This document shows, piece after piece, positions 28,636-38,758 of a stretch of 64,000 nucleotides of DNA (position 1 is the stretch's first letter; each line of letters begins with the position of its first letter). The notes under the pieces were generated by a model, which saw nothing but the letters and a program-made list of their open reading frames with translations, did no database searches and had not been told where the DNA came from. The DNA comes from Sorangium cellulosum (GTDB taxonomy: Bacteria > Myxococcota_A > Polyangia > Polyangiales > Polyangiaceae): assembly GCF_004135735.1 (NCBI RefSeq), contig NZ_CP012670.1, positions 3,121,501 through 3,185,500 of the forward strand. Reading direction: 5' to 3'. Position numbers and translations under genes: made by a program.

Positions 28636-31600
28636 TCAGTCCAGGCTCAGCGCGTGGAACACGCCCGCCGCGTCGAGGGTCCACATCTGCTCCTCGATCT
28701 CCGGGAGCTCAGAGGTGCGGATGTAGATGAGCCGGATGTCCCTGGCCTCGAGCTCGGCGAGGAGCGCGGGGTCGAGGCCCGGCTCCAGGCGCGGCTCGAA
28801 GATGAAATCCTCCGAGAAGTTATGGTGCTGAGGCCGGTACGTCTGCGCGTGGTAGCCCCGGAGCACGATCGGGCTGCTCGTCAGCCCCTCGATGCGCGTC
28901 TCCACCCACGTGTGCAGGGGCGCCGTGTAGCCGGCCGTGGGGCCCGTGGGGGACGGCGGCCAGTAGAACGACGTCGCCACGCGGACGCCGGACGCTGACG
29001 AGAGCGAGCGCTCCTGGAGCCGCGCGCCCTCCACGGGGGGGCCCTCCGGCGGACACGCGCCGAGCCGCACCGCCTCCGAGGGCACGGCGACCGGGGTGAG
29101 CTCCCAGTCGAGCGCCGGCGCGGGCGTCGCGTACGTGGCGCTGAACGTCAGGTCGAGGTCGCGGAGCGCGATCAGGGGCCCGCGCGACGGCGGCAAGAGC
29201 TCGGGGACGGGCGAGGCGGCGAGCGAATAGGTGATCTCCTCGGCGCCGGCGCCGTCCGTGAAGGAGTCCGTGACCCCCTCGCCGTCGACCGCGTGCGACG
29301 CGGCCGGCCACGCCGCCGGGCTCCCCGTCCGCGTCGCCACCGACGCGCCGGAGACGTGGGCGAGGGTCGCGTCCTCGAAGAGCGTGCTGGCCAGGGCCGC
29401 CGGCGTGAGGAAGGCGCTCCTCGGCGTGAGGGTCGCGCGCACCTTGAGCCGGTGGTTCGCGAACACGTCGGCGAACTCGCCCTGGAACGTGCAGAGCTCC
29501 CGCGGCTCGCCGAGCAGGAACGGCGTGAGGCTCGGGGTCGTGTCCGGGAGCGAGACCTCGCGCACCTGCTTCACGACGAGCTCGCCGGGCTTCATCTTCT
29601 TGTACTCGTAATCGAGCAGGTACGAGGTCTTGCCCGGGTGCACCTCGCGGAACCGCTGCTCGACCTGGCCGAGCAGGCCGGCGAGCGCGCGATAATCGTC
29701 CTCCCACGCCATCACGTGGCCGCCGAGCGGCACGAGCGTCGAGCCGGACACGAGGTTGACATAGGTCTCGCCGCCCAGGCTGCTCACGGTCACGACCTCC
29801 GGCAGCGCGCCGCCTTCGGGGTTGGTGACGGAGAGCGCCCCGAGCTGGGTCACGAGCTTGATCTCGTCGGCGTGCGAGACCCCGCGCGAGAGCGTCGCGA
29901 CGCCGTTCGCCATCTCGTCCTCGTCGGGGTAGGAATGATGGACGAGGACGCCCATGCCGACGGCGTCCTCGTCCACGCCGTGGAGCAGCCGGGCGAGGAC
30001 GGCGTTGTCGTTGTAGAAGCTCGCGTACACCTTGCGGAGCGCCCGGAAGACGCCCCGCTCCTCCGGCTCGTCCGCCTCGCAGAGGCTCGGCCCCGCGTCG
30101 TCGGCGTCCTGGTCGTCGGCCAGGCAGCCGCTGTAGCTGTCGTAGAGGCCCGCGCCCGTGAAGACGGCGCTGTCCTCCACGTTCGTCGAGCTCCGGAACC
30201 GGATCTTCCTCGTGGGCGAGAAGCCCGCGATGGCCGCCTCGATGGCCTGCCGCTGCCCCGCGGAGAAGGCGGTGTCCTTCTTGATCCGGTCCCGGATCGC
30301 CGCGAGATCGGACTTGAGGGCCGGCATGTCGGGCGGGTAGCTGTGGGCGCCGAGGCGCGCCGCGATCTCGGCGCGCAGGGTGCTGCCGCCGGGCATGACC
30401 TGATCGAGGAAGTCGTCCCAGAGGTCGAACGACAGCGCGACCGCGGCGTCCGAGCTCTCCGGGATGGAGTCCCGCAGGAGGCCGTAGTTGGCGGCCTTGC
30501 CCCCGACGTGGACGATGTCGGCCGGGCCGAGATCCTCGGTGGAGGCGGCGTAGGCGCCGAAGGGCTCCTTCGGCTGGAGCTCCAGGCTGCCGGGCTGCTT
30601 CAGCTCGAGGAGCTGCTCCCGGTCCGCCGGGTCGATGGCCCCGTCGATGTCGAACAGCGCGGCGCGGCACTCGACCCCGTACTCCAGCGAGGCGCGCAGC
30701 GCGACGTCCTTGCCGTCGAGCGCCGTCGCCCGCGCCGCGGCGGCCTCGTCGCCGAGGTACACGAACGGGATGCCGAACGAGGTGGCGAGGAGCGCGGTGT
30801 GCGCGTTCGGCGTCGCGGGAGACAGCGAGATGATGCCCGCCACATAGGGCACCTCCGCGGGGATCGAGTCGGTGAGGAGGATGTCCTCGGCCCGGAGCTC
30901 GCCGCTCTGGTAGGCGGCGTCGATCCTGTCCGCGGGGACGTGGCGGAGCCGGCCCACGGCCCAGCCGGTCGCGTAGCACGCGTCGCCCTGGAGCCACCGC
31001 GCGATCGAGCTCACCGGGAACCCGGCCGCCTGGAAGAACGCGCTGTTCTCCGTGGCCGACGCGCGCTGCTCGTGCGTCGGGAAATAGAACGGCTGCGCGC
31101 CCTGGGGGGCGATGACGCTGTCCTTCACGAGATCGAGGACGACGCGCGCCATCTCGGGATCATAGGCGTCTTGCCGGACGAGCTGGATGCCGTACTCCGG
31201 CGCGCTGTCGGGCCGCGGGGAGATGAGGACGGCGCCGAGGATGGCCTTCTGTCCCTCCTCGTGGAGAGAGACGTTGTCGTACTCGCCCAGCGACATGCCG
31301 ACGAACGGGTCGAGGCGCGCCGTGGCGAACTCGCCGTGGAACGGGTACTTGATGCTGTCCTGGAAATAGACCTTGGTGGGGTCGTGCATCAGCACCGTGA
31401 ACTTCACCCAGGTCGGCCCGTCGGCGCCCGGAGGCCAGGCGGCGAACGGCTCGTAAGGGAAGCTGATCTCGTTCTTCCAGTCCTCGGACGGGGTGATGTC
31501 GATCGGGTAGGTGTCGACGGGCCACGCGCTGTCGCCGCCGCCGTTGCCGCCGCCGCCGCCGCCGTCGCCGCCGTCGCCGCCGTCGCCGCCGCCGCCGTTG

Positions 31601-31773
31601 CCTCCTCCGTCTCCACCGTGTCCGCCCGTACCCCCCGCGCCGCCGGGGCCGTCGCCTCCGGCGCCGGTCCCCCCCGGACCCCCGGGGGCGTCGTCCGCGC
31701 AGGCGGTGAGGATTCCTGTGCTCGACAGCACGAGCGCGAGGCAAGCCAGATGACCAAAATGTCGTGTTCTCAT
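28636..31773 (-). CDS. PEP-synthase/PPDK-like lipoprotein, domains in unusual order
   Basis: A 1045-residue lipoprotein; signal peptide ends in ILTAC. Residues 30-80 are a Gly-rich flexible linker. Two blocks match the phosphoenolpyruvate synthase/pyruvate phosphate dikinase family. A phospho-His swivel-like segment comes first (about 312-334: TPNAHTALLATSFGIPFVYL, compared with the usual TSHAAIxARxxGIP). The nucleotide-binding domain comes second (about 421 onward: VGGKAANYGLL, then KIRFRSSTNVEDSAVFTGAG near 523, VLVHHSYPDEDEMANG). In the usual enzymes the swivel follows the nucleotide domain. The typical PEP/pyruvate barrel is not recognisable; the last ~300 residues are novel. A phosphotransfer enzyme outside the cytoplasm would have no obvious ATP supply, so a catalytic role is uncertain. 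Confidence 0.82.
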   Translation of the reverse strand: MRTRHFGHLACLALVLSSTGILTACADDAPGGPGGTGAGGDGPGGAGGTGGHGGDGGGNGGGGDGGDGGDGGGGGGNGGGDSAWPVDTYPIDITPSEDWKNEISFPYEPFAAWPPGADGPTWVKFTVLMHDPTKVYFQDSIKYPFHGEFATARLDPFVGMSLGEYDNVSLHEEGQKAILGAVLISPRPDSAPEYGIQLVRQDAYDPEMARVVLDLVKDSVIAPQGAQPFYFPTHEQRASATENSAFFQAAGFPVSSIARWLQGDACYATGWAVGRLRHVPADRIDAAYQSGELRAEDILLTDSIPAEVPYVAGIISLSPATPNAHTALLATSFGIPFVYLGDEAAAARATALDGKDVALRASLEYGVECRAALFDIDGAIDPADREQLLELKQPGSLELQPKEPFGAYAASTEDLGPADIVHVGGKAANYGLLRDSIPESSDAAVALSFDLWDDFLDQVMPGGSTLRAEIAARLGAHSYPPDMPALKSDLAAIRDRIKKDTAFSAGQRQAIEAAIAGFSPTRKIRFRSSTNVEDSAVFTGAGLYDSYSGCLADDQDADDAGPSLCEADEPEERGVFRALRKVYASFYNDNAVLARLLHGVDEDAVGMGVLVHHSYPDEDEMANGVATLSRGVSHADEIKLVTQLGALSVTNPEGGALPEVVTVSSLGGETYVNLVSGSTLVPLGGHVMAWEDDYRALAGLLGQVEQRFREVHPGKTSYLLDYEYKKMKPGELVVKQVREVSLPDTTPSLTPFLLGEPRELCTFQGEFADVFANHRLKVRATLTPRSAFLTPAALASTLFEDATLAHVSGASVATRTGSPAAWPAASHAVDGEGVTDSFTDGAGAEEITYSLAASPVPELLPPSRGPLIALRDLDLTFSATYATPAPALDWELTPVAVPSEAVRLGACPPEGPPVEGARLQERSLSSASGVRVATSFYWPPSPTGPTAGYTAPLHTWVETRIEGLTSSPIVLRGYHAQTYRPQHHNFSEDFIFEPRLEPGLDPALLAELEARDIRLIYIRTSELPEIEEQMWTLDAAGVFHALSLD

Positions 31774-32220
31774 CGGGAATCGCTATTCAACTACCGTACC
31801 AGGCGGGCTCCGAGAGCGCCTGATGACGGCGTGGCGGGGCACGGATGTCACATGACTGGCGCATGCAGGCACAACCGCTGACCGGCGGGCGAGCGCGCCT
31901 GACGCCGCGAGGCCGCGCGGCGGCTCTCGAGGTGATCCCGGGTGTGACGTGGGCGCTCCCACCGACGCGGGACAACCGCCGTTGGCCTGCGCGACGGCGC
32001 CGGAGCGACGCGCTCCAGAGGCCGCTCGCCCGCCGCGACGGCGCGCGCGAGATCCGTGGCCGGCGCGGTGAGTCGCGGTGAGTACGGAGCTCGGCACGAC
32101 TTGATTGTTGGCGGGAGCGGCGCTCATCCCCGCTGCGATGGGCGCGGCGGCCGGTGATGACTGGAAGGTCGAGCGGCGCGACGCAACCGAATGTCAATCG
32201 TGTCGAACAAACAGGAATGA

Positions 32221-32249
32221 ACCACAGAGGGCACAGAGAAAGAGAAGGT
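32221..32249. repeat. CACAGAG-type interspersed repeat arm
   Basis: CACAGAG recurs with an 11-base period (ACCACAGAGGGCACAGAGAA and AGAGAAGG). It resembles one arm of the hairpin at 52679-52753. This repeat type is common in many large bacterial genomes next to decaying genes. Confidence 0.65.
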
Positions 32250-32310
32250 GGAGCCAGAGCAAGCTCAGCTCACACGCCAGGTGATCGGCGCCGCGATCGA
32301 GCGGGTGGGC
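32248..32310 (+). pseudogene. Possible GxxExxY-protein N-terminal remnant
   Basis: Directly after the CACAGAG repeat the frame reads EPEQAQLTRQVIGAAIE. This resembles the first helix of GxxExxY proteins (typically LTxxVIGAAIEVHRxLG). It then loses similarity. The association of this repeat with GxxExxY genes is known to me from general genome knowledge. Only ~20 codons support it. Confidence 0.35.
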
Positions 32311-32452
32311 ACCCTCCCACGGACGGAGCTGCCCGGCGCGTGTCGACCACGGCCGCCTCCCCCGCCGCGCGAGCCAGACGATCCGCCGACCTCCTCCGGC
32401 GCGCTGACACCCCGGTCTGCGGCTTGCTTCCGGCCCCGGCGGGAGGTTCTCG

Positions 32453-32956
32453 ATGACACAATCCGTGGTATCTCCAGACCCGCAAGACCTGCTGCCGGCG
32501 CCGGCGGCCGGGCTCATCGCGCCGGCGTTTCAGCACAACGCGGCGATCCCCTCCAAGCTGCTCTTCGGCCTCCTGCCGATCCGGCGCGTCATCCCCCAGG
32601 ACGTCCACTCCGTCCTCGATTACTCGAACGGCGCCACGGTCGCCCTGGCCGGCCTCTCCTCGAACCGGCCGGAGGCGCGGCTCGCCGGCGCCCTGCTCGG
32701 CGCCTCGGTCATCTCCGTCTCGCTGCTCACCGACTACCGCATGAGCCTGGCGAAGCTGATCCCGATCGAGGTCCACGAGGCGCTCGATTACGCCTGGAGC
32801 GCGTCCGTCATCGCGGCGCCGTTCGTGTTTGGATACAGAAAGCGCGCGCCGCTCGCCGCGCTGGTGCACATCGCCACAGGGGTTGCCACCGTCCTCGGGT
32901 CGATGTTCACCGACTACCGCACCGCGAGGGGCGTCGGCCGGGCGCGCGCCGCGTAG
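32453..32956 (+). CDS. SPW-like integral membrane protein
   Basis: A 167-residue protein with roughly four membrane helices and an internal duplication. Each half reads P-x-x-VH-x-x-LDY ... then a hydrophobic segment, ending in a TDYR motif: HSVLDYSNGATVALAGL / SVSLLTDYR, then HEALDYAWSASVIAAPF / LGSMFTDYR. This resembles SPW-repeat membrane proteins of unknown function. ATG 32453 follows GGGAGG with good spacing. The N-terminal ~40 residues are polar. No enzyme motif is seen. It is followed, after 173 bases, by the convergent FNT gene. Confidence 0.7.
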   Translation: MTQSVVSPDPQDLLPAPAAGLIAPAFQHNAAIPSKLLFGLLPIRRVIPQDVHSVLDYSNGATVALAGLSSNRPEARLAGALLGASVISVSLLTDYRMSLAKLIPIEVHEALDYAWSASVIAAPFVFGYRKRAPLAALVHIATGVATVLGSMFTDYRTARGVGRARAA

Positions 32957-33129
32957 GGGCGGTGCTCACCGGTCAGGGATGCCGCCGAGCCTGTCCGGGA
33001 GGCCAATCAGCCGGGCCGGTCGTGGCGGCGCGCCGGCGCCCCGATCCGGGAGGATGGCGGCGCCCCGGCGCCCCCATCCGGGGTGAGCTGGCGGCGCCCT
33101 GAGCAGTCCGGGGGCGAGGGCGCGGCGTT

Positions 33130-34041
33130 TCACGCCGCCGTGGTCGACCGGGGCCGCGGCGGGTCGAGCTCGCCGTGTCCCTTCACGGCGTCGTCGCCGC
33201 GCTCTTCGCGCTCGCGCCGGGATGCCGCGCGCGCCTCCTCCTTCCCCTGCGCTTCTCCCTCGCGGGGCCTGTAGGTCCAGTACAGGAAGAGCCCGGTGAA
33301 CAGGCCGCCGCCGACCAGGTTGCCCAGGGTGACCGGGATCTGATTTCCCATCCACCAGTCGGCCATGCTCACCGGCGCGCCGAGGAGCATGCCCGCCGGG
33401 ATGACGAACATGTTCACCACGGCGTGCTCGTAGCCGTGGGCAAAGAAGGTGAGGACCGGCAGCCACGCCGCCACGATCTTGCCGACCGTCGAGGTGGAGG
33501 TCATCGCCATGACGACGCCCAGGCAAACCATCCAGTTGCAGAGGACGGCCCTCACGAACATGGTGACGAAGCCCGGGAGACCGAGATGCTGGTAGTGCGT
33601 CTTGGCCTGCGCAATGGCGACGATCTTGCTCGCCATGGCGTCGGGCGCCTGGCTGCCCATCATGGTGAGCGACACGGCGAGGAGCGCGCCGTAGAACAGG
33701 CTGCCGGCGAGGTTCGCCAGGAACACCGTGGTGAGGTTGCGGATCACCTGACCTGCGCCGCAGCGCCTGTCCGCGAGCGCCACGGGCAGCAGCGCGAAGT
33801 TGCCCGTCACGAGCTCCAGCCCCAGCAGAACGATCATCACGAAACCTACCGGAAACACAAGCGCCCCGGCGACAGGCAAGCTGGTCTGGAGGGCGGTCGT
33901 GACGGCGAGGCTCGTGGAGATGCCGAGCAGGGCGCCGGAGAGGAAGCCGCGGATCAACAGATCGCGCACGGGCGCGGCGGCCTTGGCCGCGCCGGCCTCG
34001 ATCATGGTTCGAACGACCTTCGCAGGAGAGACGTGATCCAT
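33130..34041 (-). CDS. Formate/nitrite transporter (FNT) family channel
   Basis: A 303-residue inner-membrane channel of the FNT family (FocA/NirC/HSC type), carrying formate, nitrite, hydrosulfide or another small monovalent anion. Six hydrophobic helices are visible. Family landmarks include LLGLELVTGNFALLP (the conserved E-L-x-T-G-N), FLANLAGSLFYG, CNWMVCLGV and GYEHAVVNMFVIPAGML (the central His of the pore). I chose ATG 34041 (MDHVSPAK); the longer frame adds 11 residues. The substrate cannot be assigned. The polar C-terminal tail of ~45 residues is Arg/Glu-rich and unusual for the family. Confidence 0.9.
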   Translation of the reverse strand: MDHVSPAKVVRTMIEAGAAKAAAPVRDLLIRGFLSGALLGISTSLAVTTALQTSLPVAGALVFPVGFVMIVLLGLELVTGNFALLPVALADRRCGAGQVIRNLTTVFLANLAGSLFYGALLAVSLTMMGSQAPDAMASKIVAIAQAKTHYQHLGLPGFVTMFVRAVLCNWMVCLGVVMAMTSTSTVGKIVAAWLPVLTFFAHGYEHAVVNMFVIPAGMLLGAPVSMADWWMGNQIPVTLGNLVGGGLFTGLFLYWTYRPREGEAQGKEEARAASRREREERGDDAVKGHGELDPPRPRSTTAA

Positions 34042-34171
34042 AAGCAGAGGATTCCTGTCCGCGCAGCATCGCACGACTCCGTGGAGGTCGTGTAGTGCGA
34101 TCCACGCCGCCGGCTCGTCGGATCACCGGGGCGCTGCCTCCGGTATTCACGGCGGCAACCCCACCGCCACC

Positions 34172-34891
34172 TCAAGTGAACCGCAACGCGATCATCCCGA
34201 TCAGGTTGATGCCCGTGTGCGCCACGACGCACGGCCAGACATTGCCCCGCCGCACCGCGAGCGCCCCGAGCACCAGGCCGATGGCGAAGGTCTGCACGAC
34301 GCCGAGCATGGATTGATAGAGGTGACCGACCGCGAACAGGGCGGACGACAGCACGACGGCGCCGGCGGCGGCGGCGTGATCCCGGGGGCTCCGCGACAGG
34401 GCGGCGCGCAGGCGCGAGAGGAAGAAGCCGCGGAAGACGAGCTCCTCGTACACGCCGGTGAAGAGCGAAAGCGGGAGGATGAGGGCCCGCGGGAGCGCGG
34501 CGAAGCCGCTGAGGGCGGCGGTCTTCTCGGCGGCGAGGCGCGCGGGGTCGAGGCCGGCTGCCAGCGCGTACACGACCGTCCCCGCGCCGGCGAGCAGGTA
34601 ACAGGCGCCGAGCCCGAGCAGGCCCCGGGTGAGGACGGCGGCCGGCGCCTCGCGCCGGAAGCCGAGCGTGTCCCACCGCTCTCGAGACACGGCCAGCGCG
34701 ACGGCCACGCTGCCGAGCAAGAGGCCACCGCCGACGAGGACGCCCTGGGCGACGTCCCGCGGCGAGAGGCCTCGCCCGGCAGGGCGTGTCGCCTGGCCGA
34801 GCGCGAGGGACACCAGCAGGATGGCGGCGACGAGGACGACCTGCAGCGCCGCCTTGGCGCGGCTCGTGTCGGGTCGGGCGGTGGGGGGCAT
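34172..34891 (-). CDS. CPBP-family intramembrane metalloprotease
   Basis: A 239-residue membrane protein of the CAAX-protease/bacteriocin-processing (CPBP, Abi) family. Seven to eight hydrophobic segments are visible. The metal motifs are intact: EELVFRG (E-E-x-x-x-R), FAVGHLYQS (the first His), and VVAHTGINL (second His with Asn). These enzymes cleave near or inside membranes or act in bacteriocin maturation and self-immunity; the substrate here is unknown. Transcribed in the same direction as the FNT gene but separated by 130 bases. Confidence 0.88.
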   Translation of the reverse strand: MPPTARPDTSRAKAALQVVLVAAILLVSLALGQATRPAGRGLSPRDVAQGVLVGGGLLLGSVAVALAVSRERWDTLGFRREAPAAVLTRGLLGLGACYLLAGAGTVVYALAAGLDPARLAAEKTAALSGFAALPRALILPLSLFTGVYEELVFRGFFLSRLRAALSRSPRDHAAAAGAVVLSSALFAVGHLYQSMLGVVQTFAIGLVLGALAVRRGNVWPCVVAHTGINLIGMIALRFT

Positions 34892-35074
34892 GGCAGCGTC
34901 CTCGGCTGGGGACGTCTCCTCCTCTCCAGCGTGGGTGGCGCAGGGCGCACGATACCGCCGGAGCCGCCGCGTGGCGATGGCGGCCTCCGGGCCCGCGCGC
35001 GCGTGAGATCGCCTCGGCCCGGCGCTGCCGGCGTCGAGCGAGCCGGGAGCGAGAGGCCGCCCGACAGCCCGATC

Positions 35075-36031
35075 TCAGCCCCTCACCGCGCTCATCGCGT
35101 AGGCGATCCCGCTCTCCAGCGTGCTGCGGGTGACGAGCCCGCTCAGCCCGTCTCCCATGCCGACCAGCTCCTGCGCCAGCCGGGGCTGGATCCCGGTCAG
35201 CACCACCTGGGCGCCCAGGAGGCCCACGGCCCGGGCCACGCGCACGAGGCCGTCGGCCACCTCGGGCGCGACGCTCGGCACCCCGGTGACGTCGAGGATG
35301 GCGATCCGCGCGCCGCGCGCGGAGACGCCGGCGAGCAGCGTCTCCAGCGTCTGCTCGGCGCGGCGCCGGTCCACGTCGCCGATGAGCGGCATCACGAGCA
35401 CGCCGCGGGCGATGGGGATGAGCGGCGTCGAGAGCGCGCGCAGCGTCGCCTCCTGCATGCGCACCACCTCCGCCTGGAGGCGCTGGTTCTCCTGCTCCGC
35501 CCTCCGCTGCTCGGTCAGATCGCTGCTGATCCCGCACACGCCGTAGACGCGCCCCGCCGCGTCGACGAGCGGGAACTTGATGGTGAGCACGTGCAGCGTC
35601 CCGGCCGCGGTCGGGACCTCCTCCTCGGTCTGGAGCGGCTTGCCCGAGGCGATCACCTGCCGCTCGGGCCGCTCGTACATCTCGGCGGCCTCGCGGGGCT
35701 GGAGCTCGAAATCCGTCTTCCCCGCGACCTCCTCGAACGACCGCCCCGCGATCTCCTCGCAGCGGCGGTTGAACAGCAGATATCGACCCTCGACGTCCTT
35801 CGCGTAGATGTACAGCGGCGCGTTGTCGAGGATGGCCGCGAGCATGTCCACGTGCTCGACCGCCGCCGGCCCGACCCCGCGTGTCCCGTCCGTCCGCTCG
35901 CCCGCCTCCGCCCGCGCCGGCCCGGACGCCGCCTCGTACGCGGCGAGGCGCCGCTCGAGCTCGGCGACGCGCCGCCGCAGATCCCTGTTCTCCTCTTCCA
36001 GCGAGTCGACCGTCACATCGTCGATGGACAT
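35075..36031 (-). CDS. PAS-STAS sensor protein (RsbR-like)
   Basis: A 318-residue protein. An N-terminal coiled coil (LEEENRDLRRRVAELERRL) is followed by a PAS domain (about 90-195; ILDNAPLYIYAKDVEGRYLLFNR) and a C-terminal STAS domain (about 205-315). The STAS domain has the RsbR-like core VLVMPLIGDVD, AILDVTGVPSV (the regulatory Thr region) and VTRSTLESGI (the second phosphosite). In Bacillus these residues are phosphorylated by RsbT in the stressosome. No RsbS or RsbT is in the window. ATG 36031 (MSIDDVTVD) was chosen over a longer frame that lacks signal or homology. Two paralogues occur at 41054 and 56567. No membrane segment is seen. Confidence 0.88.
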   Translation of the reverse strand: MSIDDVTVDSLEEENRDLRRRVAELERRLAAYEAASGPARAEAGERTDGTRGVGPAAVEHVDMLAAILDNAPLYIYAKDVEGRYLLFNRRCEEIAGRSFEEVAGKTDFELQPREAAEMYERPERQVIASGKPLQTEEEVPTAAGTLHVLTIKFPLVDAAGRVYGVCGISSDLTEQRRAEQENQRLQAEVVRMQEATLRALSTPLIPIARGVLVMPLIGDVDRRRAEQTLETLLAGVSARGARIAILDVTGVPSVAPEVADGLVRVARAVGLLGAQVVLTGIQPRLAQELVGMGDGLSGLVTRSTLESGIAYAMSAVRG

Positions 36032-36194
36032 GGCCGCGGGACCATACCAGAAGCCCCGCGGGCGAAAGGCAGCATCGCATCCCATGTCAGGAGTCCATGC
36101 GGCCGCGCCCACGGCGGCGTATCGCCCTCCAGGCTCTCGTCCAGGTGGGGTGATCCGGCCGACGCGCGCCTCCCGCGTCGCCCGCCGGATCCCG

Positions 36195-38758
36195 TCACAG
36201 CCGCGGATCGACAGGCTCGCTCTCGAGCGCGAGCACGCCGAACACGCACTCGTGCACGCGGTGGAGCGGCTCGCCCTCCACGAAGCGGTGGAGCGCCTCC
36301 AGGCCGAGCGCGTACTCCCGGAGCGCGAGCGCCCGCTTGCCGGAGAGGCTCCGGCTGCGCAGCCGCGCGAGGTGCTCCGGCATCAGGTACTCGGGCCCGT
36401 AGATGATGCGCAGGTACTCCGGGCCCCGGCACTTGATCGCCGGCTGGACGAGCCCGCGCGGGCCGCGGACGACCCACTCCCACGACTTCACCACCACCCC
36501 CTCGCCGCCGCGCGCGACGAGCTCTGTCCAGAAGGCCACCGCCTCGGCCTCGCTCGCCGGGTCCGAGAGGTCGACGACCCGGTGCGGGGTCGGCACGAGC
36601 AGCGCCGGATCGGCCTCGCAGAGGCGGGAGAGCAGGCGCAGGTGAAGCCGTGGTCCCGCGCCGCGTGCACGGCGCCCTCGCTCGCGAGCAGGTGGAACGG
36701 GGCGAGCCGGAGGTCCGCGAGCGAGCGCACCGGCCAGCAGTAGCGCCGGTAGGCCGCCACGTACCCGTCCATCGCCGCCCGGCGGGCCGCGTGGCGCTCG
36801 AGCAAAGGCCGCGCGCTCTCGTCCCGCGCCGCCGCCTGCTCGAGCGCCCGGACCGCCGCGCCGAGCGACGCGCGGCCCGCCGCGCCCACGGCCGCGTACT
36901 GCCCGCGCAGGAGATCCTGCGCCTTCGCGGACCAGGGCAGGAGCTCCGCGTCGAGGCAGACCCAGTCGGTGCCGAGCTCGTCCCACAGGCCGGCGCGGTC
37001 CATCGCCGCGCGCACCCGGTCGATGAGCTCCTGGCCCCGCGCCTCGTCGGCGAAGAACGGCCGGCCCGTGCGCGTCACGCACGCGCCGAGCGGCCCCTCG
37101 TCGACGCGGAACCGCCGCCGCCGCGCCGCCTCGTCGCGGCACGCGACCAGCACCGCGCGCGACCCCATGTGCTTCTCCTCGCAGACGACGCGCCCCACGC
37201 CGCTCTGCCGGAAGTACGCGAGCGCCTCCCGCGGGTGCTCGAGCAGGCCGCCGTCCTTCGCCGTCTCGCTCGGCGACATCGTCGGCGGCAGGTAGATGAG
37301 CCACCGGGGATCCGCGGCGAAGCGGCTCATCGCCTCGAGCGCCGCCGCCGCGTTCTCCTCGCGGATCGTCACCATCCCGTGCGCGCGCGTCCGGATCGCG
37401 CGCCGGCCCCGCACGTCGTCGATGTCGAGCGCGTCGTCGTGCCCGCGCGGCTCGGCCCCCGGCGCGCCCCCGCGCGGCGCGAGCGGCCGCGCCGGCTCGT
37501 AGTACACCCGCCGCGCCTTGACCTCGACGAGCTCGCGCTCCGGGTAGCGCAGCGCCGTGAGCGCCCCGCCGAACACGCACCCCGTGTCGATGCAGATCGT
37601 GCGGTTCTCCCACTCGGCCACGGTCGTCGGCGTGTGGCCGTAGACCACCATCGCCCGGCCGCGGTACTCCGAGGCCCAGTTGTACCGGACGGGCAGGCCG
37701 TACTCGTCCATCTCGCCCGTGGTCTCGCCGTACAGGCAGAAGTCGCGCACCGCCCCCGAGCCGCGGCCCTGGAACGCCTCCTTCACCCCCGCGTGCGCGA
37801 CCGCCAGCTTGCCGTCGTCGAGCAGGTAATGGCTGATCAGCCCGTCGAGGAACCCGGCCACCTGGGCCTTGAACGCGTCGCTCTCCGCCGCGAGCTGCTC
37901 GAGCGTCCGCTCGAGGCCGTGGGTCACCCGCACGTCCTTGCCGCGCAGCTTCCTGAGCAGCTTCACCTCGTGGTTGCCGGCCACGCAGAGCGCGGTCCCC
38001 GCCTCGACCATGGCCATGACGAGGCGCAGCACGTCGGGCGAGCGCGGCCCGCGGTCCACGAGGTCGCCGACGAAGATCGCGCGCCGGCCGTCGGGGTGCT
38101 CGGCGCGCGGCGCGTCGGGCAGCCCCGAGAGCCGGTAGCCGAGCGCCTCGAGCAGCTCCACGAGCTCGTCGAGGCAGCCGTGGACGTCGCCGATGACGTC
38201 GAACGGCCCGTGATCGTCGCGCCGATCGGTCCAGAGGCGCTGCCGCTCGATCACGGCCGCGGCGACCTCCTCGGGCGAGGAGAGCACGTGCACGTAGCGG
38301 AAGCCCTCGCGCCGGAGGTCCCGCAGCGCGCGGCGCAGCTCGCGGCTCTGGCCCCGCACCACGTGGGGGCCGAACTGCCGGTCCGGCCGGCCCGCGTTGC
38401 GCGCGTGGCAGAGCTTCTCCGGCATGTCGAGCACGATCGCCACCGGCAGCACGTGGTGCTCGCGCGCGAGCTGCACGAGCGGCCGGCGCGCGTCCGCCTG
38501 CACGTTGGTCGCGTCGACGACCGTGAGCCGCCCCGCCGCGAGCCGCTTGCCCGCGATGAAGCGCAGGACCTCGAACGCGTCGGCCGAGGCGGCCTGCTCG
38601 TTCTCGTCGTCGGACACGACGCCGCGGTAGTGGTCGGACGAGAGGATCTCGGTCGGCTTGAAGTGGGCCCGCGCGAACGTGCTCTTGCCGGAGCCGGACG
38701 CGCCGACGAGCACCACGAGCGAGAGGGCGGGGACGACGAGGGGCCTCGGCGCGCTCAC
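36195..38758 (-). CDS. pnkp: Polynucleotide kinase-phosphatase-ligase (Pnkp), frameshifted
   Basis: RNA-repair enzyme of about 854 residues if restored. Kinase: VGASGSGKSTFARAHF. Metallophosphatase: FDVIGDVHGCLDELVELL, VGDLVDRGP, GNHEV. Ligase (adenylyltransferase): CEEKHMGSRAVLVA with the nucleophile Lys. GTG 38758 overlaps the stop of hen1 (GTGA). At about 36644 the frame breaks. The first frame reads HAARDHGFT and then nonsense to 36488; the correct text LRLLSRLCEADPALLVPTPHR continues in the next frame to 36195. One missing base (GGCTTCACCTG where GGCTTCCACCTG would restore it) explains this. It is either a real recent mutation or a one-base assembly error. The truncated protein would lack the C-terminal ~150 residues of the ligase. 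Confidence 0.88.

Larger units (their letters stand above)
31774..32452. other. Intergenic region with one repeat and a possible gene remnant
   Basis: Between the divergently transcribed PEP-synthase-like lipoprotein and the SPW-like gene. Apart from a CACAGAG-type repeat at 32221-32249 and a short GxxExxY-like remnant right after it, I see no supported gene. It is long for this window and probably also holds both promoters. Confidence 0.5.

Noticed and set aside
31511..31700. CCG/GGC-rich stretch looking like a repeat array
   Set aside because: It is the codon pattern of the Gly-rich linker of the PEP-synthase-like lipoprotein, with no regular unit.
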